Below are positions 46,937 through 54,958 of a stretch of 64,000 bases of DNA, in pieces. Source of the stretch: Stenotrophomonas oahuensis (GTDB taxonomy: Bacteria > Pseudomonadota > Gammaproteobacteria > Xanthomonadales > Xanthomonadaceae). Position numbers and translations under genes: made by a program. The stretch lies in contig NZ_CP115541.1 of the NCBI RefSeq assembly GCF_031834595.1, forward strand, positions 4,520,501-4,584,500, given 5' to 3'. Each line of letters starts with the position of its first letter. The first letter of the stretch is position 1. The notes beneath the pieces are model-generated. The model did not search any database. It had not been told where the DNA came from and saw only the letters and a list, made by a program, of their open reading frames with translations.

Positions 46937-48055
46937 TTATCGGGGGGCTATGTAGCCGCCGGGGATGCCGTTCGGCGAGAGCACGAGCTGCCACAGTTGC
47001 GCGTGGCGGCAGCGGAAGCTGGCCATGGAACCCGCCAGATAGAAGCGCCACATGCGCTTGAAGCGTTCGTCGTAACGCTGCGGGTCCAGGCGTGGCCACG
47101 CGGCTTCCACATTTGCCCGCCAGGCTTGGAGGGTGCGGTCGTAATCCGCGCCGAAGCTGTGCCAGTCTTCCAGCACGAACAGGCCTTCATAGGCGTCGGT
47201 GATCTGCGCGGCCGAGGGCAGCATCGAATTGGGGAAGATGTAGCGTGCGATCCACGGGTCGGTGCGGTGGCGCGAGATGTTGCTGCCAATGGTGTGCAGC
47301 AGGAACAAGCCGTCGGGTTTCAGGCAGCGCCGTGCCGTCTCGAAGTACGTTCGATAATTCTTGTCGCCCACGTGCTCGAACATGCCCACCGACAGAATGG
47401 CGTCGAAGGATTCGTCCAGCTCGCGGTAGTCCTGCAGGCGAATCTCCACCGGCAAGCCGGCGCAGCGATGGCGCGCGAATTCGGCCTGCTCCTGCGAAAT
47501 GGTGATGCCGACGCCGGACACGCCGTAACGCGTTGCCGCGTATTCCAGCGCCTCGCCCCAGCCGCAGCCGATGTCGAGCACGCGCTGGCCCGGGCGCAGC
47601 CGCAGCTTGCGGCAGATCAGGTCGAGCTTGGCGTCCTGAGCGCTGTCCAGGTCCAGCGCATCGGCCCAGTAGCCGCAGCTGTATACCAACCGACGACCGA
47701 GCATGGCCTGGTAGAGATCGTTGCCGAGGTCGTAGTGGCGCTTGCCCACTTCCAGGCCGCCGCTACCGGATTGCAGGTTGAACAAGCGCGCCTTGAGCGC
47801 ATCAGCCAGCTCGCGCCAGCCGTGCACGCGTTCGTCCAGATGGGCCTGCATCAGGTGCAGCAGGAAGCCGTCCAGTGACACGGCATCCCACTGACCATCC
47901 ATGTAGCTTTCACCCAGGCCGAGCGAGCCGTGGGCGATCACCCGCGAATAGAAGTGGTCGTCGTGGACATGGAGGTCATGCGGGCGGCTGCCGCCCACGA
48001 TCACGTCCGCCTCGAGCAGCAGTTCGGCAACCCGATGCTGCAGCCCGACGTCCAC
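46937..48055 (-). CDS. cfa: Cyclopropane-fatty-acyl-phospholipid synthase family methyltransferase
   Basis: The product has 372 residues. The SAM site is VLDIGCGWGEALEYAA, and the family residues are KRHYDLGNDLYQAMLG, YSCGYW, SVGMFEHVGDKNYRTYF and the C-terminal FKRMWRFYLAGSMASFR. It should methylenate double bonds of membrane phospholipid acyl chains. The start is GTG 48055 with GGAGG five bases before; it lies 13 bp after the DUF3298 lipoprotein gene and is probably co-transcribed. Confidence 0.92.
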   Translation of the reverse strand: MDVGLQHRVAELLLEADVIVGGSRPHDLHVHDDHFYSRVIAHGSLGLGESYMDGQWDAVSLDGFLLHLMQAHLDERVHGWRELADALKARLFNLQSGSGGLEVGKRHYDLGNDLYQAMLGRRLVYSCGYWADALDLDSAQDAKLDLICRKLRLRPGQRVLDIGCGWGEALEYAATRYGVSGVGITISQEQAEFARHRCAGLPVEIRLQDYRELDESFDAILSVGMFEHVGDKNYRTYFETARRCLKPDGLFLLHTIGSNISRHRTDPWIARYIFPNSMLPSAAQITDAYEGLFVLEDWHSFGADYDRTLQAWRANVEAAWPRLDPQRYDERFKRMWRFYLAGSMASFRCRHAQLWQLVLSPNGIPGGYIAPR

Positions 48056-48068
48056 GCACGCCTCCGCC

Positions 48069-48932
48069 TCAGCCCTTCGCGAACAGGCCGGCGTAGGCCG
48101 GTGCCACGTGCGGGGCCAGCAGGCTGGCCGGCACGTCCACGGTCTGGGTGCCGTCCGAATACGGCCCCACCTGGTACGGCGGGAACACGAAGCGCAGCGC
48201 GGTGATCTGGCCCTGCGGATCGGTCACCGGCTGGAACTGGCTGAAGTTGTCCGCGCTGGCCCCGGTGCCGTCGGCGATCATGCGGCTGGCGCTGCGCAGC
48301 GATTCCTGCAGCTGGCCCGGCTCCATGTCTTCGGCGCTCAGGCGGGTGGCCACGCGCTCGCGCAGCTGGTCAGCCACGTAGTCACTGACCGCCGCCCAGC
48401 CCTTGGTGTCGGGAATGAGCGTTTCTGCGGTGAGCAGCTTCTGCTGTTCCGGCAGCCACACGAAGCGGGCGACCAGCGGTTCGCCGTGGGCACCGCCGGT
48501 ATAGCGGCTGCCGTCGGCGCTGATCACTACCAGCTGCCGCGTTTCCAGCAGCTTTTCAAAGCTCAGCGACAGCTCGTACGGCATGGTCGGGGTGTCGTTG
48601 CCGAGCCCGTCGACCGCCTGCTGCAGTTCGCCGCGTGCGGCGGTGGCATAGTCCGACAGCGCCTTGGCCAGGCCTGGGTACTGGCTCACGTCCTGCGGGT
48701 AGCTGATGCCGATGACGGCTTTGGGCGAGTTTTCGATCACATCGCGCAGTTCCACCGGGGCCTCCGGTGCCGCCGGTGCGTCGACATTTTCCGGAAGCGC
48801 GGCGGTCGGGTCCTGTGCCGGCGCATCCGCCGGTGCTTCCGCGTCGCGTTTGCAGCCTGCCAGCAGTACCACGCCCAGTGCCAGCACCCAGCCGCCGTAA
48901 CCCAGTGCCCGGCGGTTTCCTGCGATCTTCAT
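48069..48932 (-). CDS. DUF3298/DUF4163-like lipoprotein
   Basis: The product has 287 residues. A lipobox LLAGC follows a signal sequence (YGGWVLALGVV), then an Ala/Pro-rich linker. The folded part has the RsiV-like pattern SADGSRYTGGAHGEP...RFVWLP and FSQFQPVTDPQGQITALRFVFPPYQVGPYSDG, typical of DUF3298. These bind ligands in the envelope; RsiV binds lysozyme, but that role is not shown here. An ATG at 48959 with GAAGGA before it is an alternative start, adding nine residues. Confidence 0.85.
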   Translation of the reverse strand: MKIAGNRRALGYGGWVLALGVVLLAGCKRDAEAPADAPAQDPTAALPENVDAPAAPEAPVELRDVIENSPKAVIGISYPQDVSQYPGLAKALSDYATAARGELQQAVDGLGNDTPTMPYELSLSFEKLLETRQLVVISADGSRYTGGAHGEPLVARFVWLPEQQKLLTAETLIPDTKGWAAVSDYVADQLRERVATRLSAEDMEPGQLQESLRSASRMIADGTGASADNFSQFQPVTDPQGQITALRFVFPPYQVGPYSDGTQTVDVPASLLAPHVAPAYAGLFAKG

Positions 48933-48996
48933 TGCAATCCCCTTGTTGAATCCACGCATGATGATCCTTCTTCCGTGAAGCACAACTCATCGTCGT

Positions 48997-49302
48997 TCAG
49001 CCGGCCAGCAGGTCCTGGTATTCGTCGTGATGCCGCTCGAGAAACGCCTCGGCATATTCGCAGGCGGGTATCACCTTGTAGCCCTGCTCGCGGGCGAAGC
49101 GCAGTGCGACCTTGGTGAGTTCACCGGCAATACCGCGCCCACCGATCTCCTCGGGCACGCCGGTATGGACGATGGTCATGCGCTTGCGTTTGAGCTGGTA
49201 GTCCAGCACCGCTTCATGCCCCCTGACCCGGGCCTTGAAACGTCGGTTCACGCGGTCGTGCTCCACCTCGTAAGCCAATCCGGGCGGGGTGACGGAAGCC
49301 AT
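48997..49302 (-). CDS. Small GNAT acetyltransferase (YjdJ-like)
   Basis: The product has 101 residues. FKARVRGHEAVLDYQLKRKR leads to VPEEIGGRGIAGELTKVALRFAREQGYKVIPACEYA, the pyrophosphate-loop and C-terminal helix of the compact COG2388 GNAT family. ATG 49302 (MASVTPPGLAYEV) is used, with GGAG nine bases before. The substrate is unknown. It precedes the DUF3298-cfa pair on the same strand. Confidence 0.88.
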   Translation of the reverse strand: MASVTPPGLAYEVEHDRVNRRFKARVRGHEAVLDYQLKRKRMTIVHTGVPEEIGGRGIAGELTKVALRFAREQGYKVIPACEYAEAFLERHHDEYQDLLAG

Positions 49303-49422
49303 GGGCAAGGTCTCCTGCGGCGACTGCCGCGATAGTGCGGAGCCGCCCGCCACGGCCGCGTGAAGTCTGAATCGGGGCGGTTTTGGACGTTCTGCGTCAC
49401 ATCCGGGTCGCCCCGGGCGACC

Positions 49423-49450
49423 CGTAGTGCGACGCCATGCGTGGCTGCGC
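49423..49450. repeat. Decayed SMAG/REP palindrome
   Basis: GTAGTGCGACGCCATGCGTG resembles the GACACGC class but its arms match poorly. Confidence 0.4.
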
Positions 49451-49557
49451 CCTAAAGTCTGGCCGTCTCAAGCCGATACAGGGAACTGACAGGTCGCAAA
49501 AGCTGGCACGAGCCTTGCGATATCTGCCTGCCCTCTCCGTGTCATAAGGAGTCGTAC

Positions 49558-49734
49558 ATGGACAACACCCCCGCACCTTCGCTGCCCGTCGACGCCGACA
49601 GCTCGCTGCTGGAAGGCCTGTTCCAGCTGGCGCTGAACGGCCAGACCCAGGGGTCGGAATTCGACCTGATCGACCACGAGGTGTACGCCCGGCTGCTCAG
49701 CGCCTACGGGGTCGACGGCCGCATTGCGGCCTGA
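49558..49734 (+). CDS. Small hypothetical protein (58 residues)
   Basis: ATG 49558 has a strong Shine-Dalgarno (AAGGAG, seven bases before) and opens a 59-codon frame to TGA 49732. The product begins MDNTPAPSLPVDADSSLLEG and ends DHEVYARLLSAYGVDGRIAA. It is acidic, soluble-looking, and its codon use (third-position G/C) fits its neighbours. A cluster of hydrophobic residues (LLEGLFQLALNG) suggests a helix. I do not recognise a family. It stands between GNAT and rhomboid genes, both on minus strand, and is probably its own transcript. Confidence 0.7.
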   Translation: MDNTPAPSLPVDADSSLLEGLFQLALNGQTQGSEFDLIDHEVYARLLSAYGVDGRIAA

Positions 49735-49744
49735 TATCTGGTGG

Positions 49745-49850
49745 GTCACGACCAACGGTCGTGACCTACCCGATCGGCATTCCCGGTCGGCATCCCCGAT
49801 CGGCATTCCCGATCGGCATCCCCGGTAGGTCACGACCGTTGGTCGTGACC
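49745..49850. repeat. SMAG pair enclosing four GATCGGCAT direct repeats
   Basis: GTCACGACCAACGGTCGTGAC with CTAC (49766-49769) and GTAG (49825-49828) with GTCACGACCGTTGGTCGTGAC enclose 49771-49823. That interval is four direct copies of (C)GATCGGCATTCCC or GATCGGCATCCCC; the second has GGTCGG. The tandem repeats have expanded between the palindromes. Confidence 0.85.
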
Positions 49851-49860
49851 CGCCCAACCA

Positions 49861-50487
49861 TCAACCGCCCATCAGGTTGAAGCGCGGGTTGCTCAGCTCG
49901 GCCAGGAAGTGCTGGAAGATCTCCGGGCGCATGGCCAGCAGGAACAGCACGCCGAAGGCGGCACCGGCCAGGTGCGCGCTGTGGTTGATGCGGTCACCGC
50001 CGCGGCGGTCCATCCAGATGCTGTAGCCCACGTAGAACGCGGCATAGATGATCGCCGGCGCGGGGATGAAGAACACGAAGATGATGCTCCACGGGCTGAG
50101 CAGGATGAAGGCGAACAGCACCGCCGACACCGCACCCGACGCGCCCAGGCTCATGTAATTCGGGTTCTTCTGGTTCTTCAGATAACTGGGCAGGATCGAG
50201 ACCAGCAGCGCCCCCAGATAGAACGCCGGGTAGGTCAGGTAGCTGCCGGTCAGGCCCAGCATCACCCGTTCGATCTGCCCGCCGAAGAAGAACAGGGTGA
50301 TCATGTTGAACGCCAGGTGCGCCAGATCCGCATGGATGAAGCCATACGTGATCAGGCGGTCGTACTGGCGCTTGCGGTCCACCGCCGGCGGCCACAGGAT
50401 CAGGCGGTCGGCGAGTGCACGGTTTTTGAACGCCATCCACGACACCAGGACGGTGATGGCGATCAGCAGCAGGTTCACGGGGGTCAT
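49861..50487 (-). CDS. Rhomboid family intramembrane serine protease
   Basis: The product has 208 residues with about six membrane spans. Catalytic Ser is in SLGASGAVSAV and His in INHSAHLAGAAFGV; the HLAFNM segment of the second helix is present (HADLAHLAFNMITLFFFGG). It cleaves membrane substrates within the inner membrane. ATG 50487 lies eight bases after the POT transporter stop on the same strand, so the two are probably co-transcribed. Confidence 0.92.
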   Translation of the reverse strand: MTPVNLLLIAITVLVSWMAFKNRALADRLILWPPAVDRKRQYDRLITYGFIHADLAHLAFNMITLFFFGGQIERVMLGLTGSYLTYPAFYLGALLVSILPSYLKNQKNPNYMSLGASGAVSAVLFAFILLSPWSIIFVFFIPAPAIIYAAFYVGYSIWMDRRGGDRINHSAHLAGAAFGVLFLLAMRPEIFQHFLAELSNPRFNLMGG

Positions 50488-50495
50488 CGGAGTAC

Positions 50496-52058
50496 TCAGG
50501 CAGCGCGGTAGTTATCGACCATACGATAACGCTTGGCATACCAACCGAAGGCCAACGCCGCGACAAAGGCGAAACCGGCGAAGAAGAACATCAGGAACGC
50601 CGCCTCGCTGAGGCCGGTACTGGCGATCTTGTGGGTCACCGTCTCATTGCGCACGGCGGCGTTGGACAGCAGCACCCACAGGTTGCCGATGGTGGTGGTC
50701 AGGTTCCAGAAGCTCATCACCACGCCCTTCATGGCCTGCGGGGCCTGGCTGTAGGCGAACTCCAGCCCGGTGGCCGAGACCAGCACCTCACCGAAGGTCA
50801 GCAGCGCGTACGGCAGCACCTGCCAGAAGATCGACATGGCGTCGCCGCCGTCCATCATCACCTGGATGCCGCCCACCACCACCCAGGCCAGGCCACTGAA
50901 GGCGATGCCGGCGGTCATGCGGCGCAGCGCGGTCGGCTCGAAGCCGAAGCGGCGCAGGGCCGGATACAGCACCAGGTTGTTGAACGGAATCAGGATCATC
51001 ACCAGCAGCGGGTTCAGCGCCTGCATCTGCGAAGCGGTGAACCAGCTGGGCATGCTCATCTGCTGGCCCTGCAGCACCCAGGTGGATGCCTTCTGGTCAA
51101 ACAGCGAGAAGAACGGGGTGGTCAGCGCGAAGATGACCAGCACGCGCAGCACCGAGCGCACGCCTTCCACGGCCTCCGCCGGGTGCACCGCACGGGCGCG
51201 GTCGAGCTGGATCCAGGTGCCGCCACCCACGCCGGCCAGCACCAGCACCAGCGCGATACACAGGCAGATCACGATGCCCAGGGTGCCGACCAGCCCCATC
51301 GAGGCCACTGCCAGCACCAGGCCCAGCACGGCCAAGGTGAGGCCAGGACGGCCCTTGCCCGGCACCTGCGCGGTCAGCGCGGTGCGCACCACGTTGCCGA
51401 ACGAATTCGGATCTTTCGGCGGCAGCGGCACCAGCACATAGCGCTTGCGGCCCAGCCAGAACACGAAGGTGGCCACGAACATCAGGATGCCCGGAATGCC
51501 GAACGCCCACTGCGGGCCCAGGTTCTTCAACGCCAGCGGAATCAGCAGCGAGGCGAACAGCGAACCGAAGTTGATGATCCAGTAGAAGGCGTCGAACACC
51601 AGTTTGGCCAGATGCTTGTTGCTCTGATCGAACTGGTCGCCCATGAACGAGGCCACCAGCGGCTTGATCCCGCCCGCGCCCAGCGCGATCAGGCCCAGGC
51701 CCAGGAAGAAGCCTTCACGGCTGTTCTCGAACAGCGCCAGACACGCATGGCCGGCACAGTAGACCAGGCTGAACCACAGAATGGTGTGGTACTTGCCGAA
51801 GAACTTGTCCGCCAGCCAGCCGCCCAGCAGCGGGAAGAAGTACACGCCGATCATGAAGCTGTGCATGATGTCCTTGGCCTCGCCCGCCCGTCCTTCGGCG
51901 GTGATCTCCTGCAGCAGCAGCGAGGTGATCAGGAACTGCACCAGGATGTTGCGCATCCCATAGAAGCTGAACCGCTCGCAGGCCTCGTTGCCAATGATGT
52001 ACGGAATCTGGCCTGGCATTTTTCCTTTGCCAGCGCTGGCGGCTGCATGCGTGCTCAT
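50496..52058 (-). CDS. Proton-dependent oligopeptide (POT/PTR2) transporter
   Basis: The product has 520 residues and twelve or more membrane spans. The family motif is ERFSFYGMRNILVQFLITSLL near residue 28, with FFPLLGGWLADKFFGKYHTIL and GAGGIKPLVASFMGDQF. It takes up di- and tripeptides with protons across the inner membrane. ATG 52058 (MSTHAAASAGKGKMPGQIPY) is used; the longer frame to 52175 is unlike the family. It is upstream of the rhomboid gene. Confidence 0.93.
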   Translation of the reverse strand: MSTHAAASAGKGKMPGQIPYIIGNEACERFSFYGMRNILVQFLITSLLLQEITAEGRAGEAKDIMHSFMIGVYFFPLLGGWLADKFFGKYHTILWFSLVYCAGHACLALFENSREGFFLGLGLIALGAGGIKPLVASFMGDQFDQSNKHLAKLVFDAFYWIINFGSLFASLLIPLALKNLGPQWAFGIPGILMFVATFVFWLGRKRYVLVPLPPKDPNSFGNVVRTALTAQVPGKGRPGLTLAVLGLVLAVASMGLVGTLGIVICLCIALVLVLAGVGGGTWIQLDRARAVHPAEAVEGVRSVLRVLVIFALTTPFFSLFDQKASTWVLQGQQMSMPSWFTASQMQALNPLLVMILIPFNNLVLYPALRRFGFEPTALRRMTAGIAFSGLAWVVVGGIQVMMDGGDAMSIFWQVLPYALLTFGEVLVSATGLEFAYSQAPQAMKGVVMSFWNLTTTIGNLWVLLSNAAVRNETVTHKIASTGLSEAAFLMFFFAGFAFVAALAFGWYAKRYRMVDNYRAA

Positions 52059-52209
52059 TCGATGGGGCTGTCCTGCGTGTATAAAGGGTGAAAGGGTACC
52101 GGAAGGACCCCGGTGGCGCACGTTGCGGCCGGACGTGACAGGCGGCCCTTTCCATGGCAGGCCGCCCGAGGTCACGGCACCTCCACGGCATAAGCGTAAA
52201 CTTATCGTT

Positions 52210-53055
52210 ATGCCCCCCCTCCCCTCGCTTGGACCGGGACGCTGGCCCTGCTGGCTCCTGATGCTGCTGCTGGTTGCCCCGACCGCCCTGGCCCATGCCC
52301 GTCAGGGCGAGGCTGCGCCGCGCCTGCTGAAGGTGGCCACGCTGGAGCTTCCCGAGCAGGACGACAGCCAGTGGCAGCAACGCCGCGAGCAGGTGCTGCA
52401 GCTGCTGGAATCGTTACAGCCGGATGTGATCACCGTGCAGCGGGTGGCGCAGGACAAGAGTCGCAACAACCGCGCCTGCTGGCTGGCGGTACGCCTGCGT
52501 TACAGCTGCGATTTCGTCACCGCCGACCCGCCGAGCCAGCCTCTGCGCCAGGGCAGCGCCATGCTCAGCCGGCTGGAAGTGGTCGAAGACGGGGTGACCC
52601 TGCTGCACCCGCCAGGGCGCTACAGCGCGGCGGGGATGCTGCGGGTCAAGCAGGGCGAGGACCTGATCAACGTCTATGTAGCCCGGCTGTGGCCGGAGCC
52701 GGACGAAGCGGCCATCCGCCGCCACCAGACCAGCGACCTGATGACCTGGATCGGGGCCACCGCCGATGGCCTGCCCTCGCTGATTGCCGGGGCATTTGCC
52801 GCCAGCACGGACGAGCTGGTGAGCAGTTCGCCCGGGTTCCAGCCAGCACGGAAGAATCCGGGTGAGCGGGTCGAGCCGCCGTCGGTCGCGGGCAGCGCGA
52901 CGCGTGCGCATGGGCTGGATGTGCTGTTCCAGGTGAAGCATTTCAGCGGGGTGAGCCTGGAGGCGGTGAAGCTGCTGCCGGCTGATGAAGCGGAGGGCCC
53001 GGCGGTTCGGCTGGGCGTGATGGCCACGTTGCAGTTGCAGGACGGCACCCTGTAG
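52210..53055 (+). CDS. Exported endonuclease/exonuclease/phosphatase-like protein, probably inactive
   Basis: The product has 281 residues with a signal peptide (PCWLLMLLLVAPTALAHA). The order of strands recalls the EEP fold (LLKVATLEL, QPDVITVQRV, SLIAGAFAAS, HGLDVLFQV). The metal and catalytic residues expected in that fold are missing: LQE has become VQR, GDFN has become GAFA, and the terminal Asp-His is absent. It may be a binding protein derived from such enzymes. ATG 52210 is chosen. TAG at 53053-53055 is supplied by a SMAG GTAG. Confidence 0.65.
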   Translation: MPPLPSLGPGRWPCWLLMLLLVAPTALAHARQGEAAPRLLKVATLELPEQDDSQWQQRREQVLQLLESLQPDVITVQRVAQDKSRNNRACWLAVRLRYSCDFVTADPPSQPLRQGSAMLSRLEVVEDGVTLLHPPGRYSAAGMLRVKQGEDLINVYVARLWPEPDEAAIRRHQTSDLMTWIGATADGLPSLIAGAFAASTDELVSSSPGFQPARKNPGERVEPPSVAGSATRAHGLDVLFQVKHFSGVSLEAVKLLPADEAEGPAVRLGVMATLQLQDGTL

Positions 53056-53122
53056 GGACAGGCCATGCCCGTCCGCACGTGGATGCCGACACCCCGCGCA
53101 GACGGGCATGGCCCGTCTCTAC
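53052..53122. repeat. SMAG/REP palindrome pair overlapping the stop codon
   Basis: GTAG at 53052 leads GGACAGGCCATGCCCGTCC, and GACGGGCATGGCCCGTC ends in CTAC (53119-53122). The GTAG overlaps the stop of the endonuclease-like gene. Confidence 0.87.
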
Positions 53123-53131
53123 GCACGAAAC

Positions 53132-53157
53132 AAAAACGGCCGGGCAATGCCCGGCCG
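53132..53157 (-). terminator. Terminator of sodA
   Basis: On the minus strand CGGCCGGGC pairs with GCCCGGCCG around ATT and is followed by five T (AAAAA at 53132-53136 on plus). It is 25 bp downstream of the sodA stop. Confidence 0.88.
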
Positions 53158-53181
53158 TCTGGCGTCACACGTACCCTGCGA

Positions 53182-53793
<612 letters not shown>

Positions 53794-53985
53794 GTGGTTC
53801 TCCTGGTAGCTCACTCACCCGGTGGAACCCGGGCGTTGCGTGACGATGATGGGGATGGTCACCCAGCTTACCAAGCCCTGCGTAAACAAATCTGAGTTCC
53901 AGGTGGCGCGCATGTTATGCAGCGGTGATGAGACCCTCACGCCACGCGTTACAGTAGCCCCGGTTTTCCCCCTGCCCCTCTGTCC

Positions 53986-54438
53986 ATGCGCAAGCCTCTT
54001 CTTCTGCTGGTTGCCATCGTGTTGCTTGTCGGCGGTCTGTTCGCCATCAAGGAATCACAGCGGCCACCGCCGCCGCAGTTCGCCCCGTCGCTGACCGGCG
54101 GCGCAACCGCGGCTGACCCGACACCGTCTACGGCGGCCCGCGATCCGCTGCCGTCGTTTCTGCCGCCCGAGGCGCGCCAGACCATCGCCCTCATCCAGCG
54201 TGGCGGCCCCTACCCGCACCGTCAGGATGGCAGTGTGTTCGGCAACCGCGAACAGCGCCTGCCCGAGCGGCCGCGTGGCTACTACCGTGAGTTCACCGTG
54301 GAGACGCCCGGCGCTTCAAACCGGGGCGCGCGCCGCATTGTGACCGGTGGCAACCCGCCCACCGGCTGGTTCTACACCGATGATCACTATGAAACCTTCC
54401 GCAGTTTTGACGTCCCCCCGGCCGGGAGCTGGCAATGA
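53986..54438 (+). CDS. Secreted guanyl-specific ribonuclease (barnase/RNase Sa family)
   Basis: The product has 150 residues. A hydrophobic N-terminal anchor or signal (PLLLLVAIVLLVGGLFA) is followed by a Pro-rich linker and the microbial RNase domain: GGPYPHRQDGSVFGNREQRLPE, PRGYYREFTVETPGASNRGARRIVTGG, and YTDDHYETFRSFDV. The general base Glu (YREFTV), Arg (RRIV) and His (DDHYETF) correspond to the barnase catalytic set. It should cleave RNA after guanine. Its stop overlaps the start of the barstar gene (ATGA at 54435). Confidence 0.9.
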   Translation: MRKPLLLLVAIVLLVGGLFAIKESQRPPPPQFAPSLTGGATAADPTPSTAARDPLPSFLPPEARQTIALIQRGGPYPHRQDGSVFGNREQRLPERPRGYYREFTVETPGASNRGARRIVTGGNPPTGWFYTDDHYETFRSFDVPPAGSWQ

Positions 54439-54866
54439 CCCATGATCCGTTCGACCTGGGGTTGCATGACCTCAACAATGCTGGCGTGTACGCCATTGGC
54501 AACGACGATGTCGGCCCCTTGTCTGCGGCGATGCGCGACGCCGGACTGAAAGTGCTGCGGGTGGATCTGGACGGCTGCGGCGACAAGCGCACCTTGCTGG
54601 CCCGTCTTGGTGCACAGCTGGATTTCCCGCAGGGGACCGGGGGCAACTGGGATGCGCTATCGGACAACCTGCGCGACCTGGGCTGGCTGAAATCACCGGG
54701 TGGGTATGCGCTGTTTCTGAGTGATGCCGATGGATTGCGCGAGGGGGGTGCGGCTGATTTCGAGACGCTGCTGGATCTGCTGGATGAGGCCAGCCAGAGC
54801 TGGGCGCAGCAGGATGTGCCGTTCTGGGCGTTCGTGGCGTTGAAGGATGTGCCGGCGGCGGATTGA
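54435..54866 (+). CDS. Barstar-family ribonuclease inhibitor
   Basis: The product has 143 residues. LKVLRVDLDGCGDKRTLLARLGAQLDFP leads to GGNWDALSDNLRDLGWL, the barstar signature with the Asp-rich contact helix, and the acidic character suits an inhibitor that binds the RNase active site. It lacks a signal peptide, so it neutralises unexported enzyme in the cytosol. The coupling to the RNase gene by ATGA keeps both in balance. Together they form an RNase/immunity pair. Confidence 0.9.
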   Translation: MTHDPFDLGLHDLNNAGVYAIGNDDVGPLSAAMRDAGLKVLRVDLDGCGDKRTLLARLGAQLDFPQGTGGNWDALSDNLRDLGWLKSPGGYALFLSDADGLREGGAADFETLLDLLDEASQSWAQQDVPFWAFVALKDVPAAD

Positions 54867-54872
54867 TTCCGC

Positions 54873-54897
54873 GCCACGACCAACGGTCGTGGCCTAC
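54873..54897. repeat. SMAG/REP palindrome
   Basis: GCCACGACCAACGGTCGTGGC with CTAC (54894-54897), between the convergent barstar and large membrane-protein genes. Confidence 0.86.
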
Positions 54898-54958
54898 CCG
54901 TGTCAGGCGCGCCAAACGCGAGGGGATCAGGTGGAAGGCGTGGACAACGGTTCCCGCG

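Noticed and set aside
49771..49823. Short spaced repeats resembling a CRISPR.
   Set aside because: Units are 13 bp and contiguous without spacers, and no cas genes are present.
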